DNA of 64,000 bases from BOG-908 sp963692875 (GTDB taxonomy: Bacteria; Pseudomonadota; Alphaproteobacteria; Acetobacterales; Acetobacteraceae), in the NCBI GenBank assembly GCA_965198755.1, contig OZ240673.1:1302001-1366000 (forward strand), read 5' to 3'. The notes beneath the pieces were generated by a model, which saw only the letters and a list, made by a program, of their open reading frames with translations, searched no databases and was not told the origin of the DNA. Position numbers and translations under genes: made by a program. The number at the start of each line of letters is the position of its first letter. Positions within the stretch are counted from its first letter, which is position 1. Of this stretch, positions 7,978 to 16,143 are shown in pieces.

Positions 7978-8335
7978 CGGTCCTACCGCGCTATCAGACG
8001 CCAACATGATCGCGTGTGCTGCAGTGCAGCAAAAAAGATTTCCGGATTCGGCACCAAAGTCGTACTTGTCAGCGATGTAGGCTTCCCGTCCGGTGTGTGC
8101 CCCGACACCGGCCGGACATTCGTTCGCGCCGACGCCGGTTCTACAATGCAAGCCGGCCGTTGTGCATCGCAGCAACGAACGTTGCGCGCGTTCGGAAAGC
8201 AGAGGTGGTTTTGTTCGCCGTCACATCAGAACGGTTGCCCAGGACACCTTGACCTTTCGCGCTTCGTATAAACGTCGCTCAAGCGGCATCGACACGTAAC
8301 GACCCGGCCTACCGGGCGAAACCAGGAGGGACTTC
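7978..8335 (+). other. Long non-coding leader/promoter region of xoxF
   Basis: A 358-nt gap with no convincing gene and no LR repeat, unusual in this window. It should hold the xoxF promoter. A TTGACC (8249-8254) and TATAAA (8267-8272) are present but only 12 bases apart, too close for a standard sigma-70 pair. AGGAGGG at 8324-8330 is the xoxF ribosome site. Confidence 0.5.
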
Positions 8336-10141
8336 ATGACCTACACGCTTAAACGCGCTCTCACCGCGTCGGCCTGCGCGCTGTCGTTTGCGGTGCTGGC
8401 CGCGTCGCCCGTCTTCGCGCAGGAAGACCTGCAGAAGATGTCGAAGGACTCCAACAACTGGGTCATCCCGCTCGGCAACTACGCGAGCCAGCGCTACAGC
8501 GACCTCAAGCAGATCAACACCACCACCGCCGCCAAGCTGCACCCGGTGTGGACCTTCTCGACTGGCGTGCTGCGCGGTCACGAAGGCGGTCCGCTGGTCA
8601 TCGGCGACATGATGTACCTTTCCACCCCGTTCCCCAACACCGTCTTCGCGCTCGACCTGAACCATGAAGGCCGCATCGTCTGGAAGTACGAGCCGAAGCA
8701 GGACAGCAACGTCATCCCCGTCATGTGCTGCGACACCGTCAACCGCGGCGTCGCCTACGGCGGCGGCATGATCTTCCTCCACCAGGCCGACACCACGCTG
8801 GTCGCACTCGACGCGAAAACCGGCAAGGTCGCCTGGACCGTCAAGGACGGCGATGCCGGCCGCGGCGAGACCGGCACGTCCGCCCCGCTGGTGGTCAAGG
8901 ACAAGGTCTACATCGGCGTCAGCGGCGGCGAGTTCGGCATCCAGGGCCGCCTGACCGCCTACAACATCAAGGACGGCAGCAAGGCGTGGGTCGCCTACTC
9001 CTCCGGCACCGACGACATGATCAAGTTCGATCCCAACACCACCACCGAGCTCGGCCATCCCGTCGGCGCCAACTCCTCCGTCAAAACCTGGAAGGGTGAC
9101 CAGTGGAAGAACGGCGGCGGCGGCACCTGGGGTTGGATCTCCTACGACCCGGCGCTGAACATGGTCTATTACGGCTCCGGCAACCCCGGCACCTGGAACC
9201 CGACGCAGCGCCCCGGCGACAACAAATGGTCGATGACCGTGTTCGCGCGTGACGCCGACACCGGCATGGCCAAGTGGGTCTACCAGATGACCCCGCACGA
9301 CCAGTGGGACTACGACGGCGTCAACGAGATGGTCCTCGCCGACCTTCCCGTGCACGGCAAGCAGACCAAGGCGCTCGTCCACTTCGACCGCAACGGCTTC
9401 GCCTACGTGCTCGACCGCACCGACGGCAAGCTGCTCGAGGCCGAAAAATACGACCCGGCAGTCAACTGGGCCAGCAAGATCGACCTCGCGTCCGGCAAGC
9501 CGGTGCTGGTCAACCAGTTCGGCCCCGGCGCGCAGGGCGCCGACCACAACACCAAGAACGTCTGCCCGGCCGCGCTCGGCAGCAAGGACGAGCAGCCGAG
9601 CGCCTACTCGCCGGTCAGCCACATGTTCTTCGTGCCCACCAACCACGTCTGCATGGATTACGAGCCGTTCAAGGTGAGCTACACCGCCGGCCAGCCCTAT
9701 GTCGGCGCCACGCTGTCGATGTATCCGCCGCAGGGGCAGAACAACCTCGGCAACTTCATCGCCTACGACGTGGACACCGGCAAGATCAAGTGGAGCGATC
9801 CGGAAACCTTCTCGGTGTGGTCGGGCGCCTTGGCGACCGCCGGCAACGTCGTGGCCTACGGCACGCTGGACGGCAACCTCAAGATCGTCGACCAGGCGCA
9901 CGGCAAGCTGCTCTACTCGTTCAAGACCCCGTCCGGCATCATCGGCAACATCAACACCTTCACCCATAACGGCAAGCAGTACCTTGCCGTCCTGTCGGGT
10001 GTCGGCGGTTGGGCCGGCATCGGCATGGCGGCTGGCTTGAGCGAGGACAACGCCGGCCTCGGTGCCGTCGGCGCCTACAAGCAGCTGTCGAACTACACGC
10101 AACTCGGTGGCGTGCTGACCGTGTTCGGCCTGTCGAACTAA
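8336..10141 (+). CDS. xoxF: XoxF-type lanthanide-dependent methanol/alcohol dehydrogenase (PQQ)
   Basis: A 601-residue periplasmic quinoprotein. A signal peptide ends SPVFA before QEDLQK. The eight-bladed propeller carries W-docking repeats, the vicinal disulfide C131-C132 (VMCCDTV) that covers PQQ, and the catalytic motif D325-Y326-D327 in HDQWDYDGVNE. The second Asp (D327) is the extra lanthanide ligand that separates XoxF from calcium MxaF, which has Ala there. It oxidises methanol or another primary alcohol and passes electrons to XoxG. AGGAGGG at 8324-8330 gives strong initiation. Whether the substrate is methanol, ethanol or another alcohol cannot be decided from the sequence. Confidence 0.96.
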   Translation: MTYTLKRALTASACALSFAVLAASPVFAQEDLQKMSKDSNNWVIPLGNYASQRYSDLKQINTTTAAKLHPVWTFSTGVLRGHEGGPLVIGDMMYLSTPFPNTVFALDLNHEGRIVWKYEPKQDSNVIPVMCCDTVNRGVAYGGGMIFLHQADTTLVALDAKTGKVAWTVKDGDAGRGETGTSAPLVVKDKVYIGVSGGEFGIQGRLTAYNIKDGSKAWVAYSSGTDDMIKFDPNTTTELGHPVGANSSVKTWKGDQWKNGGGGTWGWISYDPALNMVYYGSGNPGTWNPTQRPGDNKWSMTVFARDADTGMAKWVYQMTPHDQWDYDGVNEMVLADLPVHGKQTKALVHFDRNGFAYVLDRTDGKLLEAEKYDPAVNWASKIDLASGKPVLVNQFGPGAQGADHNTKNVCPAALGSKDEQPSAYSPVSHMFFVPTNHVCMDYEPFKVSYTAGQPYVGATLSMYPPQGQNNLGNFIAYDVDTGKIKWSDPETFSVWSGALATAGNVVAYGTLDGNLKIVDQAHGKLLYSFKTPSGIIGNINTFTHNGKQYLAVLSGVGGWAGIGMAAGLSEDNAGLGAVGAYKQLSNYTQLGGVLTVFGLSN

Positions 10142-10157
10142 ACCGCCCTCCAACAAC

Positions 10158-10197
10158 GCCCTGCCCGCGGTCACGCGGGCAGGGCGTCTGCTTTTTT
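10158..10197 (+). terminator. Strong intrinsic terminator after xoxF
   Basis: A perfect 12-bp stem, GCCCTGCCCGCG paired with CGCGGGCAGGGC around a GTCA loop, followed by GTCTGCTTTTTT. It lies between xoxF and xoxG and would set a high xoxF:xoxG transcript ratio by partial termination. Confidence 0.85.
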
Positions 10198-10254
10198 GGC
10201 GGACCCGCCGGCATCCAATCCAGGTTGCAGGGTTCTGCCGTCAAGGAGACCTGG

Positions 10255-10707
10255 ATGTTTACTCGTTACCTCAGCAAGACGGCCCGCCTGGCGGCGATCG
10301 CGGTGGCTGTCCTTGCGTCCACGCTCGTCATGCGCCCGTTGGCGCACGCGACCGACACCTCACCCGGCCAGAAGCCTTACACCGTCAAGGACGGCAAGGT
10401 GGATATCAACACCTACCACGGCTACCTCTATTACGGTGACCAGTGCATGCGCTGCCACGGTCCCGATGGCATGGGCAGCTCCTACGCGCCGAAGCTGGTC
10501 GACAGCCTCAAGCACATGACGAAGGAGCAGGTCGAGAGCACCATCATCAACGGCCGCAAAAACGTTACCACCAGCAACCAGAACGTCATGCCGGCTTTCG
10601 GCACCAACGAGGACGTCGTCGACAACATCGACAACATCTACAACTACCTGCTGGCGCGCTCGAACGGCGATCTGGAACGCGGCCATCCGGAGCATCTCAA
10701 TCCGTGA
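10255..10707 (+). CDS. xoxG: XoxG, cytochrome c electron acceptor of XoxF
   Basis: A 150-residue exported monohaem cytochrome c. The n-region is MFTRYLSKTARL, with cleavage after AHA before TDTSPG. The haem site CMRCH is at C64-C67-H68, followed by GPDGMGSSYAPKLVDSL as in cytochrome cL/XoxG proteins; a candidate axial Met is in NVMPAFG. AAGGAG at 10243-10248 supports the start. The stop overlaps the xoxJ start (GTGA). It takes electrons from the reduced PQQ of XoxF in the periplasm. Confidence 0.92.
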   Translation: MFTRYLSKTARLAAIAVAVLASTLVMRPLAHATDTSPGQKPYTVKDGKVDINTYHGYLYYGDQCMRCHGPDGMGSSYAPKLVDSLKHMTKEQVESTIINGRKNVTTSNQNVMPAFGTNEDVVDNIDNIYNYLLARSNGDLERGHPEHLNP

Positions 10708-11651
10708 AGAAAGCAAGCAGTTCTTTTTTGAAAAGAACCAAAAAACTTCTGTCCCCTGTCCATCCGGCTGTTGAAAAGTCCGCGACAGCCAGACCAAAAG
10801 TTTTTTGCTTCTTTTCAAAAAAGAAGGCCTTGCTTGCTTTCTTGTGTGTCCCGACCCTCGCCCAAGCCCAGCTAGCCCCCGACCTGGTCTCCCACACAGA
10901 CCTTCGCGTCTGTGCCGACCCGTCCAACCTGCCCTTCTCCAACCAGAAGGGCGAGGGCTACGAAAACAAGATCGCCGAGCTGGTCGCCAGCGACCTGCAC
11001 CTGCACGTCAGCTACACCTGGTTCCCCGACAGCCAGGGCTTCGTCCGCGCCACGCTGATGAAAAACCGTTGCGACGTCATCATCGGCACCGTCGCCGGCG
11101 CCGAGGAATTGTCCACCACCGACGCCTACTATCACACCGGCTACGTCATGCTCACCCGCACTGCGGACAACATCACCGCCAGCAACATCGGCGACTGGCA
11201 CATCGCCGGCCGCCGCTTCGGCCTCATCGCCGCAACCCCACCCACCGACCTGGTCGTCCAGCACAACCTGATGGACCAGACCGCCATCTACCAGCTCATC
11301 GTGGACACCCGCCTGGACCAGCCCGGCCGCGCCATGGTGCAGGACCTGGCAGGCGGCCGCATCGACGTGGCCCTCCTCTGGGGCCCCATCGCCGGCTACT
11401 ACACGCTACACGGCCACCTGCCCCTGCGCCTCACCTTCCTCGACGCGGACGGCGCCCAAATCCGGCTGGACTACCACATCGCCATGGGCGTCCGCCCGGC
11501 CGACGTCGATTTCCGCCGCCGCCTCAACCAGGTGATCGCCCGCGACCAGCCGCAGATCACCCAGATCCTGCGCGACTACGGCGTGCCCCTGCTCGACGAA
11601 CAGAACCATCCGCTCCCCTCCTCAGCGGGAGCCGCCCACCCCGGCCAATGA
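10704..11651 (+). CDS. xoxJ: XoxJ, periplasmic binding-fold protein of XoxF, with repeat-derived signal peptide
   Basis: A 315-residue solute-binding-fold protein of the quinoprotein-dehydrogenase-associated family, starting RVCADPSNLPFSNQKGEGYENKIAEL in its mature part. GTG 10704 overlaps the xoxG stop as GTGA. The first 40 or so residues are LR repeat copy 6 in frame (VKKASSSFLKRTKKLL ... CFFSKKKA), which runs straight into LLAFLCVPTLAQA, the hydrophobic core and cleavage site. Without the repeat there is no other start codon and no basic n-region. Family members are thought to activate or partner XoxF; this is prior knowledge, not seen here. Confidence 0.9.
   Translation: MKKASSSFLKRTKKLLSPVHPAVEKSATARPKVFCFFSKKKALLAFLCVPTLAQAQLAPDLVSHTDLRVCADPSNLPFSNQKGEGYENKIAELVASDLHLHVSYTWFPDSQGFVRATLMKNRCDVIIGTVAGAEELSTTDAYYHTGYVMLTRTADNITASNIGDWHIAGRRFGLIAATPPTDLVVQHNLMDQTAIYQLIVDTRLDQPGRAMVQDLAGGRIDVALLWGPIAGYYTLHGHLPLRLTFLDADGAQIRLDYHIAMGVRPADVDFRRRLNQVIARDQPQITQILRDYGVPLLDEQNHPLPSSAGAAHPGQ
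10709..10838. repeat. LR repeat copy 6 (translated inside the xoxJ leader)
   Basis: L arm 10709-10751 with stem GTTC/GAAC; R arm 10794-10838 with stem CTTC/GAAG. The left half of the central CTGTCGCGGA is destroyed while TCCGCGACAG remains. The two arms use different stem bases, yet each hairpin pairs by itself. Confidence 0.92.
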
Positions 11652-12184
11652 CCCGCTCCCGCTTCGCCCCCCTCGCACTCATCCTGCTCGCCGTCCCTGC
11701 CCTGGCCGCGTCCGTCCCCGAGCCGGACGGCTACCGCATGGACCACTACCGCGCCCCCGTCCCGTCCACGCTGCACGGCGCGCAGGTCGTCGACTCCGCC
11801 ACCCTCGCCCGGATGCTGCCGCAGCACCCCGTCCTCATCGACGTGCTGCCGGCCCCCGCGCCGCCGCCCGACTCACGCCCCGGCCTGCCGCGTCTCCCCC
11901 TGCCGCATCGCGACCTCCCCGGCAGCCATTGGCTCCCGGATGTCGGCCGCGGCGCCCTGGCACCAGCCACGGACGCCTGGTTCCGCACCCGCGTCACGCG
12001 GGCCACGCACGGCAACCTAAACCAGCCTGTCGTGCTGTACTGCCTCTCGCAATGCTGGATGAGCTGGAACGCGGCCAAGCGCCTGGTCGGCTACGGCTAC
12101 ACGCACGTGGTCTGGTATCCGGACGGGTCGGACGGGTGGGAAGCGTCGGGGCGGGCTTTGGTGGTGGCTCTTCCGGAAGGCTAG
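11648..12184 (+). CDS. PQQ-dependent catabolism-associated CXXCW-motif rhodanese-like protein
   Basis: A 178-residue exported rhodanese-fold protein. The ATG overlaps the xoxJ stop (ATGA). A signal peptide runs to ALAAS. The active-loop segment YCLSQCWMSWNAAKRLVGYGY is the diagnostic motif of the family that accompanies xox and PQQ ethanol dehydrogenase clusters, followed by VVWYPDGSDGWEASG. It may handle a sulfur or thiol species together with the SoxYZ-like carrier; that link is inference. Its TAG stop is fused to LR repeat copy 7 (CTAGCAAGG). Confidence 0.9.
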   Translation: MTRSRFAPLALILLAVPALAASVPEPDGYRMDHYRAPVPSTLHGAQVVDSATLARMLPQHPVLIDVLPAPAPPPDSRPGLPRLPLPHRDLPGSHWLPDVGRGALAPATDAWFRTRVTRATHGNLNQPVVLYCLSQCWMSWNAAKRLVGYGYTHVVWYPDGSDGWEASGRALVVALPEG

Positions 12185-12345
12185 CAAGGCCTTCTTTTTT
12201 GAAAAAAGAAGCAAAAAACTTTTGTGCGGCTGTCGCGGACTTCTCCGCACCGAGTACCAACTCGCGACCATCCTCGGGGTAGTCCGCGACAGCCGAACCA
12301 AAAGTTTTTTGCTGCTTTTTTTCAAAAAAGCAGGCCTTGCTTGCT
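12185..12345. repeat. LR repeat copy 7 (symmetric, intact central stem)
   Basis: L arm 12185-12224, left stem GGCTGTCGCGGAC, right stem GTCCGCGACAGCC (13 bp perfect), R arm 12300-12345. It begins at the base after the TAG stop of the CXXCW gene. Such a GC stem flanked by A and T runs could end transcription in both directions. Confidence 0.93.
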
Positions 12346-12386
12346 AACCGCGGCCGCCCTCAGCTCGTCGTCGTTTCACAAAGAAC

Positions 12387-13535
12387 ATGCTCCGGTCCAT
12401 GCCAGGCATCAGACGCGCCATCACCACCGCCCAGGACCCCGAGCAGGCCGCCCGCGAGCTCGCTTGCGCCCTGTGCCAACCTGACTGCTGCCTGGTGATG
12501 ATCTTCGCCTCCCCCGCCTACGACGTCGCCCGCCTCGCCGCCGCCCTCGCCCACCACTTCGCCGACATCCCGCTGGCCGGCTGCACCACCGCCGGCGAGA
12601 TCGGTCCAGGCGGCTACGCGGACCGCACCGTCACCGGCTTCAGCCTCGCCGGCCCGGACTTCGCCGCCTCCATCGGCCTCATCGAGCACCTCGGCGAGAT
12701 GAACGGCACCGCCATGCAGGCCACCGTCCGCAGCACCCGCCTGGCCATCTACGACGCCGCCCCCTGGGCCCGCCACGAGAACCTCTTCGCCATCACGCTG
12801 ATCGACGGCATGTGCGGCTGCGAGGAACTCGTCGCCAGCGCAGCCTCCGGCGCCCTCGCCGGCATACCGCTGCGCGGCGGCTCAGCCGGCGACGGCCTGC
12901 AATTCGGCCAGACCTTCATCCTCCACCACGGCCACGTCCGCCGCGACTGCGCGCTCATCGTCGTCGTCGCCACCACCCGCCCCTTCCACGCCTTCAAGAC
13001 CGAGCATTTCGTTCCCGGCCCCGAACGCTGCGTCGTCACCGGTGCGGACCCGCGCCACCGCCTGGTCACCGAGATCAACGCCGAACCCGCCGCCGAGGAG
13101 TACGCCCGCCTCACCGGCCTCACCGTCGCCCAGCTCACGCCCGCCACCTTCGCCACCCACCCCATGGTCGTCCGCGTTGGCGGCCAGAGCTTCGTCCGCT
13201 CCATCCAGCGCCTCAACCCGGATCGCAGCCTCACCTTCTTCTGCGCCATCGACGAGGGCGTGGTCCTCACCGTCGGCGTCGGCGGCGACCTGATCGGCAA
13301 CCTCGCCGACAGCCTCGCCTGTGCCCGCCGCGCCCTCGGCCCGCCCGAGCTGGTCATCGGCTTCGACTGCATCCTGCGCGGCCTCGAGCTCGAGCAGAGC
13401 CACGCCAGACGCCAGGCCAGCCAGCTGATGGACAGCAACAACGCCGTCGGCTTCAGCACCTACGGCGAGCAATACGAGGCCATGCACGTCAACCAGACCC
13501 TCTCCGGCATCGCCATCGGCGCGTCCCATGCCTGA
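12387..13535 (+). CDS. FIST-domain signal protein
   Basis: A 382-residue FIST N plus FIST C protein: the N half has the small-ligand-type segment LAGCTTAGEIGPGGYADRTVTGFSL, the C half LRGGSAGDGLQFGQTFILHHG and the terminal MHVNQTLSGIAIG. No signal peptide, so cytoplasmic. FIST domains are thought to bind small ligands, possibly amino acids, and feed signalling proteins. Its last 8 nt overlap the hybrid kinase that follows, so the two form a sensor pair. A similar FIST/kinase arrangement is reported near PQQ ethanol-oxidation genes in pseudomonads; control of the xox run is inference. Confidence 0.9.
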   Translation: MLRSMPGIRRAITTAQDPEQAARELACALCQPDCCLVMIFASPAYDVARLAAALAHHFADIPLAGCTTAGEIGPGGYADRTVTGFSLAGPDFAASIGLIEHLGEMNGTAMQATVRSTRLAIYDAAPWARHENLFAITLIDGMCGCEELVASAASGALAGIPLRGGSAGDGLQFGQTFILHHGHVRRDCALIVVVATTRPFHAFKTEHFVPGPERCVVTGADPRHRLVTEINAEPAAEEYARLTGLTVAQLTPATFATHPMVVRVGGQSFVRSIQRLNPDRSLTFFCAIDEGVVLTVGVGGDLIGNLADSLACARRALGPPELVIGFDCILRGLELEQSHARRQASQLMDSNNAVGFSTYGEQYEAMHVNQTLSGIAIGASHA

Positions 13536-15939
13536 CTCGCTCCTGCACCCCCCACCGCGAAACGCTGCAGTGTCCGGCGCCTCAGTGTCCGGCGCCCCGA
13601 TGTCCGGAGCCCCAGTGTACGATGCTCCAGCCCCAGACGCCCCAATGTCCGGGGCCCCAGTGTACGATGCTCCAGCCCCCGACGACCCAGTGTCGGGCGC
13701 CGCGTCTACAGCTTCCAGGCGCCCCGCTTGCCCTCCCCCCGACGACGCCGCCCAGGCTGCCACCGCCGCGCCGGACGCGCACGCCGCCCTGCAGCGAGAG
13801 AACGCCAAGCTACGCCGCATCAACGCTGCCCTCATGCACGCCGCCGAGCGCGGCCCCGACTACGCCGGCGGTGCCTTTGCCCTGTTCCAGACCGCCGCCG
13901 CCCTCGGCGACCAGGTCCAGGAACGCACCGCCGCACTCACCACCGCGCTCGCCGCGCTGACCGCTGCCAAGGAGATGGAAGCTCAGGCCAAGCAGCGCAT
14001 GGAAGCGGCGGTCGAGGCGATCAACCAGGGCATCGTCCTGTGCGACGCCGAAGACCGCGTCCTGCTCACCAACATCCGCTACCGCGAACTCTGGGGCGAC
14101 GTGCCCGCCGAGGCCGGCACCCCCTTCGCCCAACTGGTCCGCAGCTCCGCCCCGCAAATCCTCATCCAGGGCACCGACACCGCCGCCTGGGAAACCTTCC
14201 GCCTGGACCGCCACCGCAACCCCGGCGAACCCTTCGTCATCGCCTTTCGCGACGGCACCTGGCTGCAGGTCTCCGAACGCCGCGTCGCCGGCGGCGGCAC
14301 CGTCTCCCTCTACACCGACATCACCGAGGTCAAACGCGCCGAAGCCCGCCGCCGCGAGCGCGAACTGTTCGAAAAATCCGCCCTCCTTCAGGCCACGCTC
14401 GACAACATCAGCCAGGGCGTCTCCGTCTTCGACTCCCGCGGCGCCCTGGTCGCCTGCAACACCAACTTCCTCCGCCTGCTCGGCGCCCCGCCCAGCTCGG
14501 CCGACCCCGCCCACCTCTCCGCCTGGTGCACCGCCCGCCTCGACGCGCTGGACCTCGGCTTCGTACACTCCATGCCGGCCCCCTCCGCCGGCCAGCGCCG
14601 CCAGGACCACCACACCGCCGACGGCCGCACTATCGACCTGCGCTGCTCCATCATGCCCGGCTGCTATTGCGTCGCCACCTTCACCGACATCACCGAACAG
14701 CTCTCCATCTCTCGCGCCCTGCAGGAAGCCAACGAGGGCCTGGAACGCCGCGTCGAAGCCCGCACCGCCGAGCTCATCCAGGCCAACGCGAAAATCCTCG
14801 CCGCCAAAGCCGAAGCCGAACTGATGAACCTGTCGAAAACCAAGTTCTTCGCCGCCGCCAACCACGACCTGATGCAGCCCCTCGCCGCCGCCCGCGTCTT
14901 CGCCTCAGCCCTCAGCGAACGCCGCCTCTCCCCGCCCAACCGCGAACTTGTCCGCCACGCCCTCGCCGCGCTGGACTCGGTCGACGACATGCTCACCGCC
15001 CTGCTCGACATCGCCAAGCTCGACGCCGGCGTCACCCCGCCCGCCCCCTGCAGCTTCGCCGTTGCCGAGGTGATGGGCCGCGTCGCCGAGGAGTACCGCC
15101 TCATCGCCGCCCGCCGCAAACTCCGCCTCCGCCTCTTCGCCGGCACCGCCATCGTCCAGACCGACCCGCACCTCCTCGCCCGCATCCTGCGCAACCTGGT
15201 CTCCAACGCGCTGCGCTACACCAACACCGGCGGCGTGCTCATCGGCCACAAATGCCACCCCGGCGGCCTGCTCGTCGGCGTCTGGGACACCGGCATCGGC
15301 ATAGCACTCGCCGAACAGGAAGAAATATTCGAGGAATTCCACCGCCTCCCCCAGGCCGACGGCAGCAGCGTCCGCGGCGCGGGCTTGGGCCTCTCCATCG
15401 TCCGCCGCGTCTCCCGCATGCTCGGCCACCCCCTCGTCGTCCGCTCGGTCCCCGGCCGCGGCAGCCTGTTCGGCATCGTCGTCCCCCTCTCCGACGCCCC
15501 GCCCATCGCCCTGCCCCGCCCACGCACCCAGGCCGACGGCCCCGCCGCCCCCAACACCCTGCGCGCCCGCCACGTCCAGCTCATCGACGACGAACCTCAC
15601 GTCCTCCAAGGCCTCAGCCTGCTGCTGACCGGCTGGGGCATGCGCGTCTCCGGCAGCCCCACCGCCGCCCGCGCGCTGGAAGCCGCGGCCGGCCCCCCGC
15701 CCGACCTCATCATCGCCGACTACCGCCTCCAGGACGGCGTCACCGGCCTGGACGCCATCGCCACCCTGCGCCGCCGCTGGGGCGAACTGCCGGCCATCGT
15801 GGTCACCGCCGACCACGGCGCCGACGTGCAGGCGGAGGTCAGCGCCGCGGGTTTGTATTTGTTGCACAAGCCGGTGCGCCCGGCGCGGCTGCGCAGCCTG
15901 ATCACGCATGTCTTGCAGAGTTCGGCGGTGGACGCTTGA
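13528..15939 (+). CDS. PAS-containing hybrid histidine kinase/response regulator
   Basis: A cytoplasmic 803-residue kinase. The first 80 residues are a Pro/Ala/Ser-rich linker with a tandem repeat. A coiled segment and two PAS domains follow (NQGIVLCDAEDRVLLTNIRYR about 170-270; ISQGVSVFDSRGALVACNT about 290-395). Then a HisKA helix with phospho-acceptor H446 (AAANHDLMQP), an ATPase domain (NALRY, DTGIGIA, GAGLGLS) and a C-terminal receiver with D731 (IADYRL). The layout matches the NahK/ErcS'-like group. No output DNA-binding regulator is present in the window. Repeat copy 8 follows the stop. Confidence 0.93.
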   Translation: MPDSLLHPPPRNAAVSGASVSGAPMSGAPVYDAPAPDAPMSGAPVYDAPAPDDPVSGAASTASRRPACPPPDDAAQAATAAPDAHAALQRENAKLRRINAALMHAAERGPDYAGGAFALFQTAAALGDQVQERTAALTTALAALTAAKEMEAQAKQRMEAAVEAINQGIVLCDAEDRVLLTNIRYRELWGDVPAEAGTPFAQLVRSSAPQILIQGTDTAAWETFRLDRHRNPGEPFVIAFRDGTWLQVSERRVAGGGTVSLYTDITEVKRAEARRRERELFEKSALLQATLDNISQGVSVFDSRGALVACNTNFLRLLGAPPSSADPAHLSAWCTARLDALDLGFVHSMPAPSAGQRRQDHHTADGRTIDLRCSIMPGCYCVATFTDITEQLSISRALQEANEGLERRVEARTAELIQANAKILAAKAEAELMNLSKTKFFAAANHDLMQPLAAARVFASALSERRLSPPNRELVRHALAALDSVDDMLTALLDIAKLDAGVTPPAPCSFAVAEVMGRVAEEYRLIAARRKLRLRLFAGTAIVQTDPHLLARILRNLVSNALRYTNTGGVLIGHKCHPGGLLVGVWDTGIGIALAEQEEIFEEFHRLPQADGSSVRGAGLGLSIVRRVSRMLGHPLVVRSVPGRGSLFGIVVPLSDAPPIALPRPRTQADGPAAPNTLRARHVQLIDDEPHVLQGLSLLLTGWGMRVSGSPTAARALEAAAGPPPDLIIADYRLQDGVTGLDAIATLRRRWGELPAIVVTADHGADVQAEVSAAGLYLLHKPVRPARLRSLITHVLQSSAVDA
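13603..13692. repeat. 45-bp tandem repeat, two units, in the kinase N-terminal linker
   Basis: Units 13603-13647 and 13648-13692 are nearly identical and encode two copies of a SGAPVYDAPAPDAPM-like segment; shorter related TGTCCGGCGCC pieces precede them. The repeat is in frame and length changes would keep the kinase open. Confidence 0.85.
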
Positions 15940-15944
15940 GCAAG

Positions 15945-16050
15945 AAAGCAAGCAGTTCTTTTTTGAAAAAAAGAACCAAAAAACTTTTACTCTCTTGCGC
16001 ACCCGGCTGCAGAAACCTCCGCGACAGCCGGACCAAGTTCGCGTTGGTGT
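15945..16050. repeat. LR repeat copy 8 (intact L, truncated R)
   Basis: L arm 15945-15989 with stem GTTC/GAAC; the centre keeps only the right half (CCGCGACAGCC, 16019-16030); the R arm stops after CCAAGTT. It begins 6 nt after the kinase stop. Confidence 0.88.
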
Positions 16051-16143
16051 ATGAAGCCAACTACGCGCTCGGACTGCGCGACTCAGCTATCTGATCGTCA
16101 GCCCTACTCTCCGTCCAGTTCCCCCCGAAAACAGGCGACCAAG

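Noticed and set aside
8249..8272. TTGACC/TATAAA as a sigma-70 promoter for xoxF
   Set aside because: The gap is 12 bases instead of about 17, so it is not a standard promoter pair; kept only as a note on the leader region.
8309..10174. A 621-codon open frame antisense to xoxF
   Set aside because: A high-GC shadow of xoxF on the other strand; the sense frame has all XoxF motifs, a signal peptide and a ribosome site.
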